From the NCBI RefSeq assembly GCF_017573505.1, contig NZ_JAGEOJ010000022.1, positions 124,001-188,000 of the forward strand: 64,000 nt of DNA, in the 5' to 3' direction. How positions within the stretch are numbered: position 1 is the first letter of the stretch; each line of letters begins with the position of its first letter. Positions 56,521-64,000 of the stretch are shown piece by piece. The DNA comes from Actinomadura barringtoniae (GTDB taxonomy: Bacteria > Actinomycetota > Actinomycetes > Streptosporangiales > Streptosporangiaceae). A program made the position numbers and the translations under genes. The notes under the pieces are model-generated. The model made no database searches, was not told the origin of the DNA, and saw nothing but the letters and a program-made list of their open reading frames with translations.

Positions 56521-57543
56521 ATGCTCAAGAACAGATACCGCGCGGCGGGAGCCGCCGTCCTCGCGCTCGCTCTCGCCGGATGCGCGGCGTCCGCGAAGGG
56601 CTCCGCCGCTGACTTCAAGATCGGCTACTTCCAGGGCGCGGTCGCCGGGCCCGAGGCGGTCGTCGCGGGCAATCCCGAGCTCGCCTCGAAGGTGCCCGGC
56701 AAGATCCAGCTGCACCCCATCGACAGCGGTGTCGCCGGCATGTCCCAGCTGCGCGCCGGGGCCTTCCCGTTCGTGTCCGGCGTCGGGAACCCGCCGTTCG
56801 TCGGCGCGTTCACCAACGGGACCGACGTCCGCGCGGTGTTCGTGGAGAGCATCGACGCGTCCGGGCTGGCCGTGCACGACAAGATCAAGGCGCCCGGCGA
56901 GCTGACGAAGGTGGGCGTGCTGGTCGGCTCCACCCTGGACTTCCAGCTGCGGGGCTGGCTGGAATCGCAGAAGCTCACCGGCAAGGTACAGATCGCCAGC
57001 TTCGCCAGCGAGGCGGCCGAAGCGGCGGCCTGGAAGGCCGGAAAGATCGACGCCGTCTACATCAGCCGGTCGTTCCTGCTCGAACTGCAAAAGCACAAGG
57101 CGAAGGTCCTGGTCACCTCGGCCGACGTCGCCAAGCTCGGGTACGCCGCCGTCAACCTGCTCGCCGTCACCTCCGCCTACGCCAAGCAGCACCCCGACGT
57201 CGTGCAGAACCTGGTCTGCCAGGTCTCCAAGGCGCAGACCCTCGTGAAGGGGCCGGACGTCGAGAAGTACGTCACGCCCGCGACCAAGTTCCTCGGCGTG
57301 AAGCCCGCGGACGCGATCGCCGCCACCAAGAGCTATCCGTACGTTCCGACGGCGGAAGAGGGCGCGTGGCTGAAGGGGCCGGACGGAACGGCGGCGTCCG
57401 GCAAGCTCGCCCAGAACTTCAAGCTGACCGCACAGTTCCTCGTCACGCAGGGCCGGGCGAAGAGCGTTCCCTCCCCCGAGCAGATCGCCGCGCACATCGA
57501 CCCGACGTTCTGGGACAAGGCCCAGGCCGGAGGCTGCAAGTGA
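56521..57543 (+). CDS. tauA: Sulfonate/taurine ABC transporter substrate-binding lipoprotein
   Basis: A 340-residue lipoprotein; ATG 56521 follows AGGAG. The lipobox ALAGC places the lipidated cysteine at residue 21. The domain KIGYFQGAVAGPEAVVAG, LRAGAFPFVSGVGNPPFVGAF and AAWKAGKIDAVYISRSF is typical of NMT1/SsuA/TauA binding proteins for taurine, alkanesulfonates or similar anions. It is first in a tauABCD-like operon. An exact substrate cannot be read, but the dioxygenase at the end points to a sulfonate. Confidence 0.85.
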   Translation: MLKNRYRAAGAAVLALALAGCAASAKGSAADFKIGYFQGAVAGPEAVVAGNPELASKVPGKIQLHPIDSGVAGMSQLRAGAFPFVSGVGNPPFVGAFTNGTDVRAVFVESIDASGLAVHDKIKAPGELTKVGVLVGSTLDFQLRGWLESQKLTGKVQIASFASEAAEAAAWKAGKIDAVYISRSFLLELQKHKAKVLVTSADVAKLGYAAVNLLAVTSAYAKQHPDVVQNLVCQVSKAQTLVKGPDVEKYVTPATKFLGVKPADAIAATKSYPYVPTAEEGAWLKGPDGTAASGKLAQNFKLTAQFLVTQGRAKSVPSPEQIAAHIDPTFWDKAQAGGCK

Positions 57544-58343
57544 GCGCCGTCGCCGAGAGCCCGCCGATCACCGACCAGCCGACGGCCGTACGGCTGCGGG
57601 ACGTACGCAAGACCTTCAGCCGCCGTAAGGCGGGTCGCAAGGCGGGCCGCACCGCCCTCGACGGGGTGAGCCTGGACGTGCGGCCGGGCGAGTTCCTCTG
57701 CCTCCTCGGCCCGTCGGGCTGCGGCAAGTCCACGCTGCTCAACATCCTCGCCGGGTTCATCACCGCCGACTCCGGCGAGGTCCTGGTCGGCGGGCGGCCG
57801 GTGACCGCGCCCGGCCACGATCGCGGCGTCCTGTTCCAGACGCCGAACCTGTTCCCGTGGCTGACCACCTGGCAGAACGTTCTGTACGGGCCGAAGGCGC
57901 GCGGCGATCTCACGCCCGCGGTGCGGGACGAGGCCGCCGAGCTGCTGGAGACCGTCGGGCTCGCCGACGCCCGCGACGCCTACCCGCACGAGCTGTCGGG
58001 CGGCATGCGGCACCGGGCCGCGTTCGCCCGCGTGCTGATCAACCATCCCGGCGTGCTGCTGATGGACGAGCCGTTCGGCGCGCTCGACGCCATCACCCGG
58101 GCGGGCATGCAGCGCTTCCTGCTGGAGCTGTGGCAGCGGCGCCGCACGACGATCGTGTTCGTCACCCACGACGTCGAGGAGGCGACGCTGCTCGGCGACC
58201 GGGTGTGCGTGCTGTCGGCCCCGCCCGGCGGCACCAAGGAGGTCCTCGACATCGACCTGCCCCGGCCGCGTTCCTACGACGACACCGAGACGCTCGCGTT
58301 CGTGCAGGCCAAGCGGCGGATCAGAGAGGCGCTGGAGAGATGA
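57540..58343 (+). CDS. tauB: Sulfonate/taurine ABC transporter ATPase
   Basis: A 267-residue ABC ATPase starting at the GTG of a GTGA overlap with tauA. Walker A GPSGCGKST, Q-loop in VLFQTPNLFPWLTTW, signature LSGGMRHRAAFAR, Walker B VLLMDEPFGALD and the H-loop VFVTHDVEEA are intact. The N-terminal extension contains a short repeat RRKAGRKAGR. It energises import of the ligand bound by the lipoprotein. The stop overlaps the permease start (ATGA). Confidence 0.9.
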   Translation: MSAVAESPPITDQPTAVRLRDVRKTFSRRKAGRKAGRTALDGVSLDVRPGEFLCLLGPSGCGKSTLLNILAGFITADSGEVLVGGRPVTAPGHDRGVLFQTPNLFPWLTTWQNVLYGPKARGDLTPAVRDEAAELLETVGLADARDAYPHELSGGMRHRAAFARVLINHPGVLLMDEPFGALDAITRAGMQRFLLELWQRRRTTIVFVTHDVEEATLLGDRVCVLSAPPGGTKEVLDIDLPRPRSYDDTETLAFVQAKRRIREALER

Positions 58344-59164
58344 CCGCGACCCAGGCTCCACCGGCGAACGCGACCACCGCCGCGCCTCGCCGGCGCCGCT
58401 CGTACCGCAGGCTCTGGACGGGCGCCGGCGCGCTCGCCCTCGCCCTGCTGGTGTGGGAGATCGCGGCGCGGATCGTCGGCGACACGGTCACGCTGCCGAC
58501 CGTGTCCGAGACCGCCCGCACCCTCGCCGAGTACGTCACCAAGCCCTATCCCGAGGTGCAGGGCAAGACGCTGCTGGAGGACGCGCTCATCAGCACCGGC
58601 CGCATCCTCGCCGGTTTCCTGCTCGGCACCGCCGCGGGGCTGCTCCTCGGCGCGTCGATGGCGGGCGTCCGGGTGATCCGCGAGCTCGCCGACCCGATCA
58701 TCGGCATCATGCGGCCGCTGCCGCCGATCGCGTTCATCCCGCTGCTGGTCGTCTGGTTCGGCATCGGCGAGACCTCGAAGATCGCGCTGATCTTCTTCGG
58801 CGTGCTGCCGATCGTGACCGTGGCGACGCTGGGCGCGCTGGACGCGGTCCCCGCCGACCTGCTGAACGCCAGCCGCAGCCTCGGCGCCTCGCCCGTGCAC
58901 ACGATGCTGCACGTACGGCTGCGCGCCGCCGTCCCCGCCGTCATCACCGGCACGCGCATCGCGATGGGCGGCGCCTGGACCGCCATCATCGCCGCCGAGA
59001 TGATCGCCGCCACCGGCGGCGTCGGCTACCTCATCCTCCAGGCCGGCAACTACCTCCAGACCCCGCTGATCTTCGCCGGGATCACCGAGATCGCGGTCCT
59101 GGGCTTCGCCTTCGACGGCCTGCTGCGGCTCCTGCTGCGCTTCGCCGACCCGACCGTCCGCTAA
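58340..59164 (+). CDS. tauC: Sulfonate/taurine ABC transporter permease
   Basis: A 274-residue membrane protein with about six hydrophobic segments, starting within an ATGA overlap. The EAA loop contacting the ATPase reads DAVPADLLNASRSLGASPVHTMLHVRLRAAVP. The start MTATQAPPANATTAAPRRRRS is a cytosolic tail. It belongs to the SsuC/TauC/NMT permease group and forms the channel of the importer. Confidence 0.9.
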   Translation: MTATQAPPANATTAAPRRRRSYRRLWTGAGALALALLVWEIAARIVGDTVTLPTVSETARTLAEYVTKPYPEVQGKTLLEDALISTGRILAGFLLGTAAGLLLGASMAGVRVIRELADPIIGIMRPLPPIAFIPLLVVWFGIGETSKIALIFFGVLPIVTVATLGALDAVPADLLNASRSLGASPVHTMLHVRLRAAVPAVITGTRIAMGGAWTAIIAAEMIAATGGVGYLILQAGNYLQTPLIFAGITEIAVLGFAFDGLLRLLLRFADPTVR

Positions 59165-59199
59165 CGACTGCGCCGACAGCGCGCTGACAAGGGAGAACC

Positions 59200-60093
59200 A
59201 TGTCCGACCCCCGCCCGATCGGCGGCCGCATCGGCGCCGAGTACACCGGCGCCGACCCGAACGCCCTGCCCCTCGACGAGATCAACGCCGCACTGCTGAA
59301 GCACCGCGTCCTGGTGTTCCGGGACGCCGGGCTGGACGACGAGGGCCAGCTGCGCTTCGCCTCCCGGTTCGGCCCGCTGACCCGCGCCCACCCGACCGTC
59401 CCGTCGGTCGATGGCCAGCCCGACATCCTCCCGGTGGACGGCGAGGAGGGTATCCGCTCCAACACCTGGCACACCGACGTCACCTTCGTCCGCACCCCGC
59501 CGAAGCTGAGCACGCTGCGCGCACTGGTCGTCCCTCCGTCCGGCGGGAACACTCTCATCGCCAACTCAGCGGCCGCCTATGCCGACCTCCCCGACGTCCT
59601 GCGCGACTTCGCCGACGGGCTCTGGGCCGTTCACACCAACGACTACGACTACGCGCTCCCCCGCACCAACCACGGCAAGGCCGCCGAATACCGCCAGGTC
59701 TTCACGTCCCGCCGCTACCAGACCGCCCACCCGGTGGTGCGCGTCCATCCCGAGACCGGCGAACGCGGCCTGTTCATCGGCGGATTCGCCCAGAAGATCG
59801 TCGGCCTCTCCGGAACGGAGTCGCGCGACATCCTGCGCCTGCTCCAGGCCTACGTGACCCGCCCGGAGAACATCCTGCGCGTCCAGTGGAACCCGGGCGA
59901 CCTGGTCCTCTTCGACAACCGCATCACCCAGCACTACGCCCCCGACGACTACGGCGACCAGCCCCGCCGCCTCCACCGCGTCACCGTCGCGGGCGACGCC
60001 CCCACCGGCATCAACGGCGACACCAGCTACATCATCGAGGGCGACGAGGCCGCCCACTACTCCCCTCAGGAACCCGCCGTTCTCACCGCCTGA
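59200..60093 (+). CDS. tauD: TauD-family Fe(II)/2-oxoglutarate dioxygenase
   Basis: A 297-residue dioxygenase 35 bases after the permease. The facial triad is H91-x-D93 (TWHTDVTF) and H245 (ITQHYAPDD), and R260 (HRVTV) is the 2-oxoglutarate arginine; spacings match E. coli TauD (H99, D101, H255, R270). It hydroxylates the carbon next to the sulfonate, releasing sulfite as a sulfur source. An alkyl-sulfate-type activity (AtsK) is possible, since the families overlap. It ends at a very strong terminator. Confidence 0.87.
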   Translation: MSDPRPIGGRIGAEYTGADPNALPLDEINAALLKHRVLVFRDAGLDDEGQLRFASRFGPLTRAHPTVPSVDGQPDILPVDGEEGIRSNTWHTDVTFVRTPPKLSTLRALVVPPSGGNTLIANSAAAYADLPDVLRDFADGLWAVHTNDYDYALPRTNHGKAAEYRQVFTSRRYQTAHPVVRVHPETGERGLFIGGFAQKIVGLSGTESRDILRLLQAYVTRPENILRVQWNPGDLVLFDNRITQHYAPDDYGDQPRRLHRVTVAGDAPTGINGDTSYIIEGDEAAHYSPQEPAVLTA

Positions 60094-60135
60094 CCGCCAT
60101 TCACCGCGGCGACCGGGAGCTCGTCTTCTGAACGT

Positions 60136-60182
60136 GGGTGAACGTGGGGCCGCCTCCAGCGTTGGCGGCCCCACGTTCACCC
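60136..60182 (+). terminator. Strong 19-bp terminator between tauD and whiB
   Basis: GGGTGAACGTGGGGCCGCC (60136-60154) pairs perfectly over 19 bases with GGCGGCCCCACGTTCACCC (60164-60182) around a nine-base loop, followed by TTCT. It sits between convergent genes and should work in both directions. Confidence 0.9.
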
Positions 60183-60198
60183 TTCTGAGACGCGCGCG

Positions 60199-60438
60199 TC
60201 AGGCGGCCCGCCGGGCCCGCCTTCGCAGGCGGCGTCTCTCGTCCTGGTCCAGTCCGCCCCACACGCCGTGACGTTGGCCGGTGTCCAGCGCGAAGTCCAA
60301 ACACGCCTGGCGCACATGGCAACGACGGCAGAACGTCTTCGCGGCCGCCAATTCATCGGGGCCGATCGGGAAGAACAGTTCGGGATCCGCGGACCGGCAT
60401 CGCGCATAGTCGACCCAGGAGTCCATCGCGATCGCCAT
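60199..60438 (-). CDS. WhiB-family iron-sulfur regulator
   Basis: A 79-residue Wbl protein. Four cysteines are placed as usual: C14 in YARCRSADPELF, C37 and C40 in FCRRCHVRQAC with C46, then the GVWGG turn and a basic C-terminus. The four cysteines bind a [4Fe-4S] cluster and the protein binds RNA polymerase sigma factor. The short form resembles WblE/WhiB1. It is transcribed alone. Confidence 0.9.
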   Translation of the reverse strand: MAIAMDSWVDYARCRSADPELFFPIGPDELAAAKTFCRRCHVRQACLDFALDTGQRHGVWGGLDQDERRRLRRRARRAA

Positions 60439-60472
60439 CGCCTATCTCTTGTTCTCTTCTCCCGTCTTCGGA

Positions 60473-60814
60473 TCACTCTTCGGCCGACGACCCTGCCGCC
60501 CAGGTCGTGGTGATCACACCGATGCCGTAGTGGCTGCGGAGCAGCTCCTCCTGCTCGGGCGAGATGTGCTGGTCAGCGGTGTTCAGCGACGGCGCGGCCG
60601 CGACCTTCTCGGCCGTGTACGGAACGCGGCAGGTCCCGTCCACCATCTCGCTGGCGCCCACGGGAACGAGGTGGTCGTCCCCCGACTCCCGGCTGCGCAC
60701 CAGCGCCCATTCAGGCTTGTGCTTCACGTCATCGTCAAAGACTTCTTCGATGACGCCCAACTCCACGCCGTCGTCCCCCGTCATGCGAGTTCCGACAAGG
60801 CTTTCGGCAGTCAT
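60473..60814 (-). CDS. PRC-barrel domain protein
   Basis: A 113-residue protein after GAGGGGAG. The N-terminal PRC-barrel (SLVGTRMTGDDGVELGVIEEVFDDD, PEWALVR, LVPVGASEMV) is followed by a short helix ending SHYGIGVITTTWAAG. Such stress-linked actinomycete PRC proteins are common near whiB genes; the ligand is unknown. Confidence 0.8.
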   Translation of the reverse strand: MTAESLVGTRMTGDDGVELGVIEEVFDDDVKHKPEWALVRSRESGDDHLVPVGASEMVDGTCRVPYTAEKVAAAPSLNTADQHISPEQEELLRSHYGIGVITTTWAAGSSAEE

Positions 60815-61040
60815 AATGACTCCCCTCGATATGCCTGCAATAACAGTCGTAGTTCCCGACTGAGTGAGTCCTAACGTGGTTTTGACTTATTTTGGCCTGC
60901 GATGCCCCGCGCGATGAAGCCGAGGTCGCCAGCGCCCCTGTGTTGCCGACGTCGGGCGAACGTTTCTCTCCCAGCCCCTGCCCCAGCCACCAGGACGAAA
61001 CAGCCGGCTTCAGGGCGTGCCCTCGGCTGTCTGGGTGCCG

Positions 61041-61361
61041 TCAGGGGCGAACGCGCGACGGCAGGAGGGGGCGCATGAACGTGCGGTTGTAGCGCAGGAC
61101 GCAGCCGCTCTGGTCGCGGATCTGGTCGGCGGCGATGAAGTCGGGATCGGAGCCGAACCGGGATCGGTACTGCTCGTAGGCCGCCAGGCTGTCGAAGCTG
61201 AACAGCGCGCGGGCCTCGTCGCTGGCGCCCTCGGCCGGCAGGAAGTACCCGTGGTGAACGCCGCCGTGCCGTTCCACCAGCTCCATCCAGGCGTGGGCGA
61301 AGCGTTCGAAGTCGTCGAGCTTGCTCGGATCGATCTGGTAATCAACCACGCAGGTGATCAT
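61041..61361 (-). CDS. NIPSNAP-type small protein
   Basis: A 106-residue protein resembling NIPSNAP/dimeric alpha-beta barrel proteins: MITCVVDYQIDPSKLDDFERFAHAWMELVERHGGVHHGYFLPAEG, then FDSLAAYEQYRSRFGSDPDF. The fold is common in small oxygenases and detoxifying proteins; no catalytic residue can be named. The 225 bases upstream of its end to 60815 hold no supported gene. Confidence 0.75.
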   Translation of the reverse strand: MITCVVDYQIDPSKLDDFERFAHAWMELVERHGGVHHGYFLPAEGASDEARALFSFDSLAAYEQYRSRFGSDPDFIAADQIRDQSGCVLRYNRTFMRPLLPSRVRP

Positions 61362-61435
61362 GCCGCCATGCTAGGCGGAGGGGTGCGCGGTCGTGAGTTT
61401 GCTCGATGACCGCGCACCCTCGGGGCGTTCAGCGA

Positions 61436-61846
61436 TCAGCCGCAGTGCGTCCAGCCGGACGCCCAGCGGATGCCCTCCGCGGAGCCGCCCCACGAGACGC
61501 AGGTGTTGGCGGCGCTGAGCTTGGCCGGGCCGGCGTAATACTTGTAGTAGCCGCCGTCCGAGGCCTCCTTGAGGTCGCTCTTGCGCTCGATGTTCACCCG
61601 CAGGTCGTACGTCCTGGTCCCGTTCGGGCTCCGCACCCAGGTGACGGCGCAGTTGCTGGATCCGTTGTAGAACAGGTAGATGTCGGCCACCGAGCCGAGG
61701 GCGTGGTGGTCGATCTGGTAGTAGCCGCTGCCGCAGGCCCCGCTCGGCGTCGTGGCCGCGTGGGCCGGAGCGGTCACGGACACCATTGCCGCGGCCATGC
61801 CCAGAGCGCTGAGCGCGATGGCCGTCGTCCGCTGTGACGTGCGCAT
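61436..61846 (-). CDS. Secreted spore-associated-protein-like protein
   Basis: A 136-residue exported protein (signal peptide from ATG 61846 MRTSQRTTAIALSALGM, cut near AHAATTPS). The mature part (GACGSGYYQIDHHALGSVADIYLFYNG, NCAVTWVRS, YKYYAGPAKLSAANTCVSWGGS) matches the spore-associated protein A type known from Streptomyces, with three to four cysteines that could form disulfides. It is likely a spore or envelope surface protein; the function is unclear. Confidence 0.8.
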   Translation of the reverse strand: MRTSQRTTAIALSALGMAAAMVSVTAPAHAATTPSGACGSGYYQIDHHALGSVADIYLFYNGSSNCAVTWVRSPNGTRTYDLRVNIERKSDLKEASDGGYYKYYAGPAKLSAANTCVSWGGSAEGIRWASGWTHCG

Positions 61847-61968
61847 GAGTCTCCGTTTCGTACATCCATGCACGAGTTGTGCCGGAGGCACGGTAGCAGC
61901 GGCCAAGATCGTTTGACTACGGGTCCGGGCGGCGGACGATCTTGCCGGTCTCTGACGAAGGAGCGGCC

Positions 61969-62436
61969 TCAGCCGACCGTCCCGCCCGCGTTGCGGATCA
62001 GCTGATGGAGCACCTTCACCGTGGTCACGTAGTCGGCATCGTCGATGCCCTCATGGAGAGCGGCCCGGACCGCGGGTGCGTGGCTCGCGAAGTCGACTCG
62101 GGCCCGTTCACCTTCGTCGGTGAGCCACAGCCGGTCCTCGGCGTCCCGCCTCAGCCAGCCGCGTTCCAGGAGCACCGCGGACTCCGCCGCCACATCGTCC
62201 TCGGCCCGGATGTAGGAGGCCATGGCCTCCCGCAACTCGGCAAGAGTCATCCCGTGCCCATCGGGCGAGATGTCGTTCACCGAGAGATTGCGCAGCAGCC
62301 AGAACTGAGGCTGGGTGTAACCCTTCTCGGCCTGCCGTGCCCGGATGAACGCGATGAGCGCCTCATAGGCGACCCCGGTCCAGTACGCGGCCGGTTGCCC
62401 GGCCAGTGCGGCGTCGGACATCCGCTGGTTGGTCAT
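61969..62436 (-). CDS. MarR-family transcriptional regulator
   Basis: A 155-residue regulator; the ATG at 62436 follows AGGAGGGA. The winged-helix core is FWLLRNLSVNDISPDGHGMTLAELREAMASYIRAEDDVAAESAVLLERGWLRR. No ligand-binding clue is visible. A palindrome lies between its -35 and -10 regions (62500-62517), suggesting autorepression. The upstream gene on the same strand is a PLP enzyme that may be co-regulated. Confidence 0.8.
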   Translation of the reverse strand: MTNQRMSDAALAGQPAAYWTGVAYEALIAFIRARQAEKGYTQPQFWLLRNLSVNDISPDGHGMTLAELREAMASYIRAEDDVAAESAVLLERGWLRRDAEDRLWLTDEGERARVDFASHAPAVRAALHEGIDDADYVTTVKVLHQLIRNAGGTVG

Positions 62437-62499
62437 GGTCCCTCCTGGTCTCTTAGTGCCGTGCCCGCATCCCGTGCAGGTCATGACGAGACCGTAAAA

Positions 62500-62517
62500 C
62501 CTCGAGCAAACTTGAGG
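62500..62517 (-). promoter_or_regulatory. Candidate MarR operator
   Basis: CCTCGAG-N4-CTTGAGG is an inverted repeat with one mismatch. On the minus strand, TTGACC upstream and TACGGT downstream look like -35 and -10 elements, so a bound repressor would lie between them. Confidence 0.5.
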
Positions 62518-62542
62518 TCAACCGAGGAATCTCGGGTGAGGG

Positions 62543-63520
62543 CTATTGGGGGGCTGGGCCGATCCAGCGGTGATAGGCGTCCATGTCGACGTTGCTGCCG
62601 CAGATGATGGTGAGCACATGCCGGTCGGCGAAACGTTCACGGTCTTCGAGGATCGCGGCGATGCCGAGCGCGGCCGAGGGCTCGACGATCAGGCCCGCGT
62701 GGTCGAGGAGCATCCGCATGCCGGTGACGATCGAAGCCTCCTGGACCAGGACGGCGTCGTCGGCGACCAGCAGGAGATCGTCCAGGACCTCCGGGATGGG
62801 ATGGCGACCGGCGACTCCGTCGGCGATGGTGTCGGCCGAGTCGGTGCTGACGACGCGATGCTCACGCCAGGAGCGCGTCATCGCCGGAGCGCCCGCAGGC
62901 TGAACGCAGATCACCTCGACGTCGGAAGCGTGGGACTTCACGACATGCCCCACGCCGGTGGCCATGGCCCCGCCGCCCAGCGCGATCAGGACGGCGTCGA
63001 ACGAGGGCAGGGCGTCCACCAGCTCCAGGCCGATGGTCGCCGCACCCTCGCAGGTCTCCAGGTCCAGGCTGTCTTCGACCAGCCGGATGCCCTGGTCCCG
63101 GGCGATGGCCGCCGCGCGTTCGCGCGCCAGCTCGTGGTCGCCGTCCACCAGCTCAAGCTCGGCGCCCAGCGCGCGGATGCGCTCGAGCTTGGCCACCGTC
63201 GCGTGCCGTGATGCCACGACGGTGACCTCCAGCCCACGGCCCCGCCCGGACCAGGCGAGGGCCTGGCCGAGGTTGCCCGCGCTGGCGCACACGACGGCCC
63301 GCGAGCCGTTGGCGGCGAGCCCGCTCGCGACGACCTCCGTGCCGCGGGCCTTGAAGCTGCGGATCGGGTTCGCCGTTTCGAGCTTGACGCTCACCGCGCA
63401 CCCGAGGACGGGCTCCAGCGCCTCACAGCGATACAGCGGAGTGTCGAGAAAGATCGGGTCGATGACCTGGCGAGCCGCCCGGATCCGGGCGGTGTCGAGG
63501 CGCGTCTCCTGCACGATCAT
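62543..63520 (-). CDS. PLP-dependent threonine/serine dehydratase-like enzyme
   Basis: A 325-residue fold-type II PLP enzyme. The lysine that binds PLP is in IRSFKARGTE. The phosphate-binding glycines are in VLIALGGGAMATGVG, and the asparagine in SAGNLGQAL contacts the cofactor. Related enzymes deaminate threonine, serine or hydroxy amino acids, or racemise aspartate or serine. The regulatory ACT domain of biosynthetic threonine dehydratase is absent, so a catabolic role is more likely. Confidence 0.85.
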   Translation of the reverse strand: MIVQETRLDTARIRAARQVIDPIFLDTPLYRCEALEPVLGCAVSVKLETANPIRSFKARGTEVVASGLAANGSRAVVCASAGNLGQALAWSGRGRGLEVTVVASRHATVAKLERIRALGAELELVDGDHELARERAAAIARDQGIRLVEDSLDLETCEGAATIGLELVDALPSFDAVLIALGGGAMATGVGHVVKSHASDVEVICVQPAGAPAMTRSWREHRVVSTDSADTIADGVAGRHPIPEVLDDLLLVADDAVLVQEASIVTGMRMLLDHAGLIVEPSAALGIAAILEDRERFADRHVLTIICGSNVDMDAYHRWIGPAPQ

Positions 63521-63574
63521 GCAGCGTACTTCAGGCGTCTCCAGGCCCGGCAGGCCTCGGTCCCCGCAGGGCGG

Positions 63575-64000
63575 CTACTGCGGCGGCGGCAACTGGCCCG
63601 GCGCCTGACCGGTCGCCTGGCCTGGCAGCCGGCCCGGCGTCTGGCCGAACGCCTGGCCGGTCGCCTGCTCGGGCGCCGGGCTGAAGGCCTGCCCAGCGGC
63701 CTGACCGTAGGGCTGGCCTGGCGTCTGACCGTAAGGCTGGCCTGGCGCCGGCTGACCATAGGCCTCGCCGGGTGCCGGCTGACCGTAAGGCTGCTGCTGG
63801 AACGCTTGCCGGCCCGGAGCGTAGGTCTGGGCTTGGCCACGCCGGTTGGCGAGGGACTTCACGAAGCCGATGAACAGGAAGACCGGCACGAAGAAGGCCT
63901 TGAAGAAGATCACGTACGTGCCGCCGGTGAAGATGAAGCCGAGGTACACGGCGTAGCCGACGAAGCCGATGCCGAAGACCGTGTCCAGAGCGCGTACCCA
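63575..64000 (-). CDS. Membrane protein with Gly/Gln/Pro tail, 5' end beyond the window
   Basis: The frame stays open to the right edge, so only the C-terminal 141 residues are visible. They show two hydrophobic segments (TVFGIGFVGYAVYLGFIFTGG and YVIFFKAFFVPVFLFIGFVK) and then a cytosolic low-complexity tail of repeated YGQPAPGQ / GQATGQ units. The tail is typical of actinomycete membrane proteins with protein-interaction roles. No family can be assigned. Confidence 0.65.
   Translation of the reverse strand, partial: WVRALDTVFGIGFVGYAVYLGFIFTGGTYVIFFKAFFVPVFLFIGFVKSLANRRGQAQTYAPGRQAFQQQPYGQPAPGEAYGQPAPGQPYGQTPGQPYGQAAGQAFSPAPEQATGQAFGQTPGRLPGQATGQAPGQLPPPQ

Noticed and set aside
56271..56618. 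Minus-strand frame with repeated MGGAS units
   Set aside because: It arises from the 15-bp repeat in the tau-operon leader and lacks a ribosome site.
1..64000. tRNA, rRNA, CRISPR, prophage or insertion-sequence features
   Set aside because: I looked for cloverleaf-like GC stems with TTC-type loops, regular spaced repeats, transposase motifs and phage structural genes and found none I could support.

Overview
The window is about 72% GC with strong G/C bias at third codon positions. It carries genes typical of sporulating actinomycetes (a WhiB-family protein, a spore-associated-protein-like secreted protein, a membrane-anchored PASTA-less Ser/Thr kinase) and reads as chromosomal DNA of a filamentous actinomycete. 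A Streptosporangiales/Actinomadura-like host is my inference, not something I could test. I saw no rRNA, tRNA, CRISPR array, prophage or insertion sequence.

Layout. 2-7492: five translationally coupled genes (SWIM zinc finger, DUF5691, MoxR AAA+ ATPase, DUF5682, VWA protein), a conserved system of unknown function. 7.6-18.4 kb: exported or envelope proteins (GH29-like glycosidase, DUF11-type protein, Ser/Thr kinase, DUF6777 lipoprotein, Ala/Pro-rich protein, esterase), with an ArsR-type sensor and CDF metal exporter between them. 18.6-22.9 kb: a lipid kinase, then a TetR regulator, P1-family aminopeptidase and APC permease that look like one peptide/amino-acid utilisation unit. 22.8-35.0 kb: the metabolic core, a group-5 soluble diiron propane-type monooxygenase operon (hydroxylase large subunit, reductase, small subunit, coupling protein) with an amidohydrolase, a DUF59/MIP18 protein, an alcohol dehydrogenase, a dedicated GroEL, an Nramp transporter and a small membrane protein. 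A MimR-like activator is encoded divergently, with a perfect palindrome between them.

35-48 kb: mixed genes (lipoprotein, MDMPI/DinB-like protein, glyoxalase-fold protein, aldo/keto reductase with a divergent regulator, Baeyer-Villiger-type monooxygenase plus SDR, DMT-type membrane protein, trypsin-like protease, sugar epimerase, SH3 protein, ArsR-like regulator, C39 peptidase and an orphan GroES-like protein). 48.0-48.9 kb is a lower-GC patch with two unfamiliar small genes. 49-56 kb: a ricin-type lectin, a large LuxR-type (LAL) regulator, an epoxide hydrolase facing a CGNR-zinc-finger regulator, and a GT4 glycosyltransferase. 56.5-60.1 kb: a complete tauABCD-like sulfonate uptake and desulfonation operon. 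60.2-64 kb: WhiB, PRC-barrel, NIPSNAP, spore-associated-like, MarR, PLP-dependent dehydratase and a membrane protein cut by the right edge.

Metabolic links: propane-type monooxygenase plus alcohol dehydrogenase would give 2-propanol then acetone, and the Baeyer-Villiger enzyme 5 kb downstream could in principle continue from a ketone. Iron or manganese supply (Nramp), Fe-S/metal maturation (DUF59) and folding (GroEL) are encoded in the same transcription unit as the monooxygenase.

The most unexpected DNA-level feature is a set of short tandem repeats at gene ends. Their units duplicate the stop-codon region of a flanking gene, mostly with periods of 14, 17, 19 or 20 bp (not multiples of three), so that stop codons recur in all frames. 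In the 52.75-52.93 kb array, all ten copies keep a stop codon although its identity varies between TGA, TAA and TAG.
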